Assembly (NCBI GenBank): GCA_014729315.1
Contig: WJKD01000622.1
Location: forward strand, 1 to 10,061
From: Promethearchaeota archaeon
GTDB taxonomy: Archaea; Asgardarchaeota; Lokiarchaeia; Sigynarchaeales; SOKP01
Direction of reading: 5' to 3'
DNA: 10,061 nucleotides
The position numbers and the translations under genes are program-made. Position 1 is the stretch's first letter. Each line of letters begins with the position of its first letter. Shown one piece after another: positions 5,837-10,061 of this stretch. Below the pieces are notes generated by a model, which was given only the letters and a program-made list of their open reading frames with translations, was not told where the DNA came from and did no database searches.

Positions 5837-6529
5837 TTGAGGTTATTAGGATTAATAGGAGGCATGAGTTGGGAAAACACCATAGAATATTACCGCACTC
5901 TTAACAAAATGGTTCACAATAGGTTAGGAAATTGGAACTCGTCGAAAACTTTACTTTATTCGGTCAATTTTGAAGAATTCCTTCCTCTTCAAAATGAAGG
6001 TAAATGGGACGAAATTACTGAAAAGATGATATCAATAAGTCAAAAACTCGAACAAGCAGGATGCTCGGCATTGATCCTTTGCTCTAACACGATGCATAAA
6101 ATTGTTAACGATTTAGAAGTACATCTTCATATACCAATTATTCACGTTGTTGATGAAACAGCTAAGGCGATCAAAAGGAATCAGCTTGACACTATAGGGT
6201 TATTAGGAACGAGATTTACCATGGAAGGAAAGTTTTACGTAGAAAGATTAAGAAAGCGACACAATTTAGATGTGATTCTCCCTAAGAAAAGCGATAGAGA
6301 CTATATTCACGAAGCTATTTACACGGAATTTGCCCAAGGAACATTTTTACAACCAACTAAAGATGTATTTTTGAGGATTATAAATGACTTGGAAGAAGAA
6401 GGAGCTCAAGGTATAATACTAGGGTGTACAGAAATCCCCCTTTTAATAAAATCTAAAGACATAAATTTACCTTTATTTGACACTATGGAAATCCACTTGA
6501 GCGCAGCTGTAAAATTCGCATTAGATTAA
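5837..6529 (+). CDS. Aspartate/glutamate racemase family protein
   Basis: A 230-residue, cofactor-independent racemase of the aspartate/glutamate/hydantoin superfamily. The start at TTG (5837) gives the standard N-terminus GLIGGMSWENTIEYY (5-19), and a purine-rich GAGAGTGAGAA lies just upstream. The two catalytic cysteines that act as acid and base on opposite faces of the substrate are present: Cys82 in LCSNTMHKI and Cys197 in GCTEIPLLI. LLGTRFTME near the middle is also typical. Length and motif order match archaeal and bacterial aspartate racemases, which interconvert L- and D-aspartate, but broad-specificity members exist. The gene follows the alpha/beta hydrolase closely, suggesting co-expression. 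The pair could act in turnover of a D-amino-acid-containing metabolite or peptide (inference only). Confidence 0.9.
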   Translation: MRLLGLIGGMSWENTIEYYRTLNKMVHNRLGNWNSSKTLLYSVNFEEFLPLQNEGKWDEITEKMISISQKLEQAGCSALILCSNTMHKIVNDLEVHLHIPIIHVVDETAKAIKRNQLDTIGLLGTRFTMEGKFYVERLRKRHNLDVILPKKSDRDYIHEAIYTEFAQGTFLQPTKDVFLRIINDLEEEGAQGIILGCTEIPLLIKSKDINLPLFDTMEIHLSAAVKFALD

Positions 6530-6626
6530 TTTTTGAACCAACCTACAACTGAAATTTTAAAGAAAAGTTATTATAAATAAGAACATTATTCTTGAAAGAT
6601 CGGAGTATTAAATTTGGAATTCTATT

Positions 6627-7055
6627 TTAGTGATTCTCCATCTCTTTAATACAATCCTGACAATATCTAGTAATTTTAATCTCCTGATTTATAGGTTCAA
6701 AATTAAATTCTTCAGAAATTAAATACCAAAATTCTTTAATCGATTCTGAGTAAAGGTCGTCAACTTTTTTACATCTTGGACAAATTGCGTGGATGTGGAA
6801 TTTAGTTTGATTTTCGTATCTCTGAATGCCGTCAATTTCTATTTGAGCGATTTCACCTAGATCTTCTAAAAGATGCAATATCTGATATACAGTCGATAAA
6901 CTAATATTTTCAAACCTTTTTGAAACCTTGGCATAGATTTCCTCCGCACTTGGATGATTGTGGCTATTCATAACTGCCTCGTAAACGGCAGTTCTCTGTG
7001 GGGTTATTTTCAAGCCTTTTTTTTTTAAAAGTTCCTTTAAACGTTTCTTACTCAC
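6627..7055 (-). CDS. Fur-family regulator, PerR-like
   Basis: A 142-residue metal-dependent repressor. The N-terminal winged helix (about 1-80) includes KITPQRTAVYEAV and the recognition helix around SLSTVYQILHLLEDLG (52-67). The structural zinc site is complete: Cys92/Cys95 (CPRC) and Cys132/Cys135 (CQDC). The regulatory site matches the five PerR positions: His34 (HPSAEEIY), Glu81, His87, His89 and Asp100. In Bacillus PerR these are His, Asp, His, His, Asp, so one ligand is Glu instead of Asp. The Asp at the last position favours PerR over Fur or Zur. The GTG start lies about 25 bases from a TATA-like box, indicating a leaderless mRNA. It is divergent from a peroxiredoxin gene, so peroxide-responsive control of that gene and of itself is the likely role. 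Confidence 0.9.
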   Translation of the reverse strand: MSKKRLKELLKKKGLKITPQRTAVYEAVMNSHNHPSAEEIYAKVSKRFENISLSTVYQILHLLEDLGEIAQIEIDGIQRYENQTKFHIHAICPRCKKVDDLYSESIKEFWYLISEEFNFEPINQEIKITRYCQDCIKEMENH

Positions 7056-7069
7056 GATTATTTAATAAG

Positions 7070-7084
7070 TTTATAATTTATAAA
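7070..7084. promoter_or_regulatory. Perfect 7-1-7 palindrome over the regulator's TATA box (candidate PerR/Fur box 1)
   Basis: TTTATAA-T-TTATAAA is a perfect inverted repeat of seven bases around one central base, the geometry of Fur/PerR boxes. It covers the minus-strand TATA-like box (TTTATAAATT, 7084-7075), which would place the regulator's start site at its GTG codon. Binding there would block the regulator's own promoter. High A/T content means chance occurrence is possible. Confidence 0.4.
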
Positions 7085-7092
7085 ATTAATTC

Positions 7093-7099
7093 TTATATA
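7093..7099 (+). promoter_or_regulatory. TATA-like box of the peroxiredoxin gene
   Basis: TTATATA centred at 7096 predicts a start site near 7123, giving a leader of about 40 bases with the ribosome site at 7155-7159. The predicted start falls inside the palindrome at 7120-7134. Confidence 0.45.
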
Positions 7100-7119
7100 C
7101 TAATGATTATTCATAAAAA

Positions 7120-7134
7120 TTAATTATTAATTAA
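7120..7134. promoter_or_regulatory. Perfect 7-1-7 palindrome at the peroxiredoxin start site (candidate PerR/Fur box 2)
   Basis: TTAATTA-T-TAATTAA is a second perfect 15-base 7-1-7 inverted repeat, centred 50 bases from the first. It overlaps the predicted transcription start of the peroxiredoxin gene, where a bound repressor would block initiation. Its bases differ from the first palindrome, so both may not bind the same protein. Confidence 0.4.
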
Positions 7135-7164
7135 AAATGATTTTTGACAAAAAAGGTGAAATGC

Positions 7165-7830
7165 ATGAGTGAAGAAAAAATTGGAATTCCGTTATTGGGA
7201 GACCCGTTTCCAAAAATGGAGGTCCAAACAACCCATGGTTTGATGACTTTACCAGACGATGCGATTGAAGGAGGACATTGGTTTGTCCTATTTAGCCATC
7301 CCGCAGATTTTACACCTGTGTGTACGACAGAATTTCACGCGTTCGCTATAAGAAACGACAAGTTTCAAGATTTAAACACACGATTAATAGGACTGTCTAT
7401 TGACCAAGTTTTTGCCCACATTAAATGGGAAGAATGGATTAAAGATAACTTGAATGTAGAGATTCCCTTCCCTATTATCGCAGATCACGGTCTTGTGGCA
7501 AACAAACTAGGGATGGTTCATCCTGGAAAAGGTTCTAACACCGTTAGAGCAGTATTTATTGTTGACGCAGAGGGAAAGATTCGTCTTATTCTATATTATC
7601 CGCAAGAAATTGGACGAAACATGGAAGAAATCCTCAGAGCAATAAAAGCTCTTCAGACAGCAGATAAGAATAAGGTAGCTACGCCAGCAAATTGGCCAAA
7701 TAACGATTTATTTGGAGATCACGTGATAATTCCCCCTGCAAAAGATGTAAATACCGCAAAAGAAAGACTTGCCAGTGCTGGTAAGGACTACGAATGTTTA
7801 GACTGGTGGCTCTGCCACAAAAAATTATAA
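7165..7830 (+). CDS. Peroxiredoxin, archaeal Prx6/AhpC-TSA type with C-terminal cysteine pair
   Basis: A 221-residue thiol peroxidase that reduces hydrogen peroxide and organic hydroperoxides. The peroxidatic Cys53 lies in [13 protein letters not shown] (45-57), with Thr50 and Arg128 ([10 protein letters not shown]) as the expected active-site partners. The long C-terminal extension, including YYPQEIGRN and [10 protein letters not shown], is typical of the Prx6-like archaeal group of about 215-250 residues that assembles as decamers. Two C-terminal cysteines, Cys211 and Cys217 (CLDWWLC), have the CX5C spacing of the resolving-cysteine pair known from Aeropyrum pernix thioredoxin peroxidase, so a 2-Cys-like cycle is expected. 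A TTG at 7144 would add seven residues, but GGTGA at 7155-7159 lies five bases before the ATG at 7165, which decides the start. It is divergent from the PerR-like gene. Confidence 0.93.
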   Translation: MSEEKIGIPLLGDPFPKMEVQTTHGLMTLPDDAIEGGHWFVLFSHPADFTPVCTTEFHAFAIRNDKFQDLNTRLIGLSIDQVFAHIKWEEWIKDNLNVEIPFPIIADHGLVANKLGMVHPGKGSNTVRAVFIVDAEGKIRLILYYPQEIGRNMEEILRAIKALQTADKNKVATPANWPNNDLFGDHVIIPPAKDVNTAKERLASAGKDYECLDWWLCHKKL

Positions 7831-7841
7831 ATTTCTAACTC

Positions 7842-7861
7842 TTTTATTTTTTTTTTCTTTT
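7842..7861 (+). terminator. T-rich terminator after the peroxiredoxin gene
   Basis: A run that is almost all T starts 11 bases after the stop codon, the usual form of an archaeal intrinsic terminator. A five-base-pair GC stem (GTGGC-TCT-GCCAC, 7806-7818) lies in the last codons upstream and may or may not contribute. Confidence 0.55.
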
Positions 7862-8044
7862 GAAATTCTTATTTTTATACGAAAAATACACAAAACGAAC
7901 CTCCTTTTATTTTGAGCAAAGATAAACCTGGGTATCGGTAGAATCATTCTTAAGAAGAGAAAAAGAAACAAAATAAAAATGGATTTAAAATTAATTTTTA
8001 AATACTAAGGTTATATAGGCAATGTAACTCTTATCTAGTTAGTT

Positions 8045-8161
8045 ATGGGTTTTTTTAGAAATTATTACTTCTCATTTCAAAATAGAGAGAAGTTGAATAA
8101 CAGGATGTATGGCAAATCTATGTTTCAACTACTTCCCCTTTTTCTGAGATCGCGTATGTAA
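8045..8161 (+). CDS. Possible small ORF of 38 codons, function unknown
   Basis: An ATG at 8045 opens a 38-codon frame ending at TAA 8159-8161. The peptide is basic and aromatic (MGFFRNYYFSFQNREKL at the N-terminus, FLRSRM at the C-terminus) with no recognised family and no transmembrane helix. A TATA-like TTATATA at 8011-8017 would place a start site a few bases before the ATG, so leaderless translation is conceivable. There is no Shine-Dalgarno sequence. The same bases form hairpins, which argues for a non-coding role, and a short frame like this can occur by chance. I consider it doubtful. Confidence 0.15.
   Translation: MGFFRNYYFSFQNREKLNNRMYGKSMFQLLPLFLRSRM
8067..8143 (+). ncRNA. Candidate structured RNA or leader with two mutually exclusive hairpins
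   Basis: Hairpin A pairs ACTTCTC (8067-8073) with GAGAAGT (8087-8093). Hairpin B pairs AGTTGAA (8091-8097) with TTCAACT (8124-8130) and extends inward by ACA/TGT and then a GGAT/ATCT stem, with small bulges and a nine-base loop. The two share bases 8091-8093, so only one can form fully. A T run (TTTTT, 8139-8143) follows hairpin B. A TATA-like box at 7995-8005 could start such an RNA near 8026. This was found by eye; no known RNA family is recognised. Confidence 0.25.
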
Positions 8162-8200
8162 TTATTTTACATTTTAACCTTGCTCATAAAGATGTGTGTC

Positions 8201-8212
8201 ATATACTATAAT
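8201..8212 (+). promoter_or_regulatory. TATA-like box of the cold-shock/DEAD helicase gene
   Basis: ATATACTATAAT predicts a start site near 8230. That would leave either a nearly leaderless GTG start at 8227 or, more comfortably, a leader of about 30-40 bases before the ATG codons at 8260 and 8269. Confidence 0.35.
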
Positions 8213-8226
8213 CCTTTTGCGAGGTT

Positions 8227-9780
8227 GTGTATAAGAAAATATCCATAAAATCTAAAAATATGATTATTATGATAAAACAATCAAATAGAGTTACCGGAAA
8301 GATTAAATGGTACAGTGAAAAGAAAGGATACGGATTTATATCCTCTGAAAAACTCGATGAAGATGTATTTTTACATCGCTCTGCCCTCCAAAATAGAGAT
8401 GAAACTTGTTTCTATACAGGTGACCGTATTAGTTTTACGATTAAGAAGCAGAAAAAAGGATTTGCTGCGATGAATGCAAAGAAGCTTGTAGAAAATGAAT
8501 ATATGGAACAATCTGATGAAGAAATTAAAGATATTTTTTTTACAAATCTTGCACCATCAAATAACCAAGTTGAAAAATCTGTCGAGCAATCAAAAAGATG
8601 TATGGATACTTCTTTTAAGGATCTGGAATTGATGCCTGAATTATTACGAGCAGTAAGCGATGCGGGCTATGTTGAACCAACACCAATTCAAGTACAGGCA
8701 ATACCCCCTGTTTTAAAAGGGAGAGACTTGCTGGGATGTGCCCAGACAGGCACCGGTAAGACTGCAGCGTTTGCGCTTCCTATCCTACAGCAACTAAAAA
8801 AGAGTTTGAAAATTCAGAAAGACGAAGCTTCGGGAAAATCGAAAATCAATCAAAAAAAGCGTCGAATTACGGCATTAATAATTGCACCTACAAGGGAACT
8901 TGCCATCCAAATAAAAGATAGTTTCAACACTTATGGAAAATACACGGGATTAAGGAGCACGGTTATTTACGGAGGAGTGGGACAAAATCCTCAGGTACAA
9001 CAATTAAAACGGGGCGTGGACATCGTAGCTGCAACGCCAGGAAGATTATTAGATTTGATAAGGCAAGGACACGTAGATCTCAGATTTGTTGAAGTCTTTG
9101 TTTTAGATGAAGGTGATAGAATGCTTGATATGGGCTTTATTCCCGATGTTCGCCGAATTGTCGAGAAGATGCCCCGAGATAATCGCCAAACTTTGCTATT
9201 CTCTGCCACACTTCCCCGAGAGATCGTTAAGCTAGCAAAAAGTATTCAAAAAAATGCACTGGAGATAAAAATCTCTCCCGAAAAACCTACATTAGACATT
9301 ATCAATCAGGTAGTGTGTTTTATTTCGAAAAAGAAAAAACAATCTCTCCTCGAGTATTTACTGGCAAATCCTGCTTTTAAGCGTGTTCTGGTGTTTATGC
9401 GCACAAAACGTAGTGCAAACCGAGTCGTAAGAGATCTAACTAGAAAAGGTATCAACGCAGAACCAATTCATGGTAATAAATCACAGACTGCGCGCCAGAG
9501 AGCGTTAAAAAATTTCCGTAAAGGAAAAACCCGCGTATTAATTGCTACTGATGTTGCTGCCCGGGGGATAGACGTGGATGATATTACTCACGTAATTCAG
9601 TACGACTTACCTGATGTACCTAAGACTTACGTGCATCGTATAGGTAGAACCGCTAGAGCAGGAGCAGGAGGTACAGCAATAGCATTTTGCGAAAAAAAAA
9701 ACCGCAGTATGCTTAAGGAAATTGAGAAACTGATTCAAATGCGTATAAGGGTATTTAAAAACCACCCTTTCGCTAATTGA
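8227..9780 (+). CDS. DEAD-box RNA helicase with N-terminal cold-shock domain fusion
   Basis: Up to 517 residues. Residues 21-88 are a cold-shock domain with RNP1 KGYGFI (33-38) and RNP2 DVFLH (46-50), an OB fold that binds single-stranded RNA. An acidic linker (about 89-126) leads to a complete RhlE-like helicase core: Q motif (Phe130, Gln155), AQTGTGKT (172-179), PTRELA (221-226), TPGR (270-273), motif II DEGD (294-297), SAT (326-328), VFMRTKR (389-395), ATDVAARGID (440-449) and HRIGRTARAG (470-479). The protein should unwind RNA duplexes with ATP, with the cold-shock domain holding RNA. Motif II has Gly where almost all relatives have Ala. The C-terminal tail is short, unlike CsdA/DeaD. The start is uncertain: GTG at 8227 or in-frame ATG at 8260 or 8269, all before the cold-shock domain. 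None has a well-placed ribosome site (GAGG is only two bases before the GTG). The gene appears monocistronic. Confidence 0.9.
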   Translation: MYKKISIKSKNMIIMIKQSNRVTGKIKWYSEKKGYGFISSEKLDEDVFLHRSALQNRDETCFYTGDRISFTIKKQKKGFAAMNAKKLVENEYMEQSDEEIKDIFFTNLAPSNNQVEKSVEQSKRCMDTSFKDLELMPELLRAVSDAGYVEPTPIQVQAIPPVLKGRDLLGCAQTGTGKTAAFALPILQQLKKSLKIQKDEASGKSKINQKKRRITALIIAPTRELAIQIKDSFNTYGKYTGLRSTVIYGGVGQNPQVQQLKRGVDIVAATPGRLLDLIRQGHVDLRFVEVFVLDEGDRMLDMGFIPDVRRIVEKMPRDNRQTLLFSATLPREIVKLAKSIQKNALEIKISPEKPTLDIINQVVCFISKKKKQSLLEYLLANPAFKRVLVFMRTKRSANRVVRDLTRKGINAEPIHGNKSQTARQRALKNFRKGKTRVLIATDVAARGIDVDDITHVIQYDLPDVPKTYVHRIGRTARAGAGGTAIAFCEKKNRSMLKEIEKLIQMRIRVFKNHPFAN

Positions 9781-9783
9781 GAT

Positions 9784-9836
9784 AATTTTCTTTCTCTTAT
9801 TTTTCAAGTTAATTTTATTCTTTATTTTTTTCATGT
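9784..9836 (+). terminator. T-rich terminator region after the helicase gene
   Basis: Several T-rich runs separated by single C or A bases begin right after the stop codon and culminate in a run of seven T near 9824-9830. This is the usual appearance of archaeal transcript ends. No strong hairpin accompanies it. Confidence 0.45.
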
Positions 9837-9938
9837 TTCTTATAATTCCCAAGTTCTTAAAGTATTCTTTCACCTTGTAAATAATTTTTGGAAAAATTTG
9901 TTTAGAGCAGCTAATTTAGACCGAAATGGTTAATCATT

Positions 9939-9967
9939 TAAACTCAAGTTTACTAATTATCAATTAG
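9939..9967. repeat. Two abutting palindromes
   Basis: TAAACT-CA-AGTTTA (9939-9952) and CTAATT-ATC-AATTAG (9953-9967) are both perfect inverted repeats and touch without a gap. They lie about 90 bases before the right end of the window, where an ATG at 10054 could begin a gene outside the view. They may be an operator pair for that gene, or chance in A/T-rich DNA. The rest of 9837-10061 shows nothing I can assign. Confidence 0.25.
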
Positions 9968-10061
9968 AACGATTTTATTTTCAAGAAGGGGAAAAAAGTA
10001 TTTAACATTAAGATTTGGATCTGAGTTAAGAACGAAAGCGAATAATAGTTAAAATGATAAA

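Larger units (their letters stand above)
7831..8226. other. 396-base region before the helicase gene
   Basis: No gene of ordinary size is supported. From left to right it holds the peroxiredoxin terminator, a pyrimidine- then purine-rich stretch, two TATA-like strings (TTTTTAAATAC at 7995-8005 and TTATATA at 8011-8017), a possible 38-codon ORF (8045-8161), two overlapping hairpins (8067-8093 and 8091-8130) followed by a short T run (8139-8143), and a TATA-like string (8201-8212) next to the helicase gene. It may encode a small RNA or a leader of the helicase mRNA. Confidence 0.4.

Noticed and set aside
7144..7164. TTG start extending the peroxiredoxin by seven residues
   Set aside because: The ribosome site GGTGA lies within the extension, five bases before the ATG at 7165.
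8991..9209. Minus-strand frame of 72 codons
   Set aside because: It is antisense to conserved helicase motifs Ib to III.
9607..9873. Minus-strand frame of 88 codons overlapping the helicase end
   Set aside because: It is mostly antisense to helicase motif VI and its start lies in T-rich terminator DNA; no family resemblance.
10054..10061. ATG at the right edge as start of a new gene
   Set aside because: Only two codons are visible, so coding cannot be supported.

Overview
The window is AT-rich DNA that reads as an archaeal chromosome. The clearest marker is a minus-strand translation initiation factor aIF1A. Several genes have TATA-like boxes about 25-30 bases before a start with little or no leader (Lrp-type regulator, Fur-type regulator). 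Other genes carry GGTG or GGAG Shine-Dalgarno sites. Base composition and the mix of archaeal and bacterial-type genes would fit an Asgard (Lokiarchaeia-like) genome, but that is inference only. There is no rRNA, tRNA, CRISPR array or recognisable insertion sequence.

Layout. 237-659: Lrp/AsnC regulator. 975-3817: a two-gene operon for a DMSO-reductase-family molybdopterin enzyme and its four-cluster ferredoxin subunit, with overlapping stop and start. 3842-4153: an alkyltransferase-like (ATL) DNA-lesion sensor with Trp in place of the catalytic Cys. 4251-4619 (minus): aIF1A. 5045-6529: an alpha/beta hydrolase and an aspartate/glutamate racemase-family protein, probably co-transcribed. 6627-7055 (minus): a PerR/Fur-type regulator, divergent from 7165-7830, an archaeal peroxiredoxin. 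7831-8226: a gene-poor stretch with hairpins and a possible 38-codon ORF. 8227-9780: a DEAD-box RNA helicase with a cold-shock domain fused at its N-terminus. 9781-10061: AT-rich tail with two abutting palindromes.

How the genes fit together. The molybdoenzyme pair looks like a soluble cytoplasmic redox module: it has no Tat signal and no membrane-anchor gene beside it, and its substrate cannot be read from the sequence. The Lrp gene upstream and two 12-base direct repeats before the operon suggest control of that operon. The regulator/peroxiredoxin pair is a self-contained peroxide-response divergon: the regulator keeps all five positions of a PerR-type metal site, and the shared promoter region holds two perfect 7-1-7 palindromes, the geometry of Fur/PerR boxes. 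The cold-shock/DEAD fusion joins an RNA-binding OB fold to an RNA unwinding motor in one chain. It is the most unusual protein here, and its motif II reads DEGD instead of DEAD. Peroxide defence, lesion sensing and RNA remodelling give the region a stress-response flavour, but the neighbouring transcription units look independent, so I do not claim a single system.
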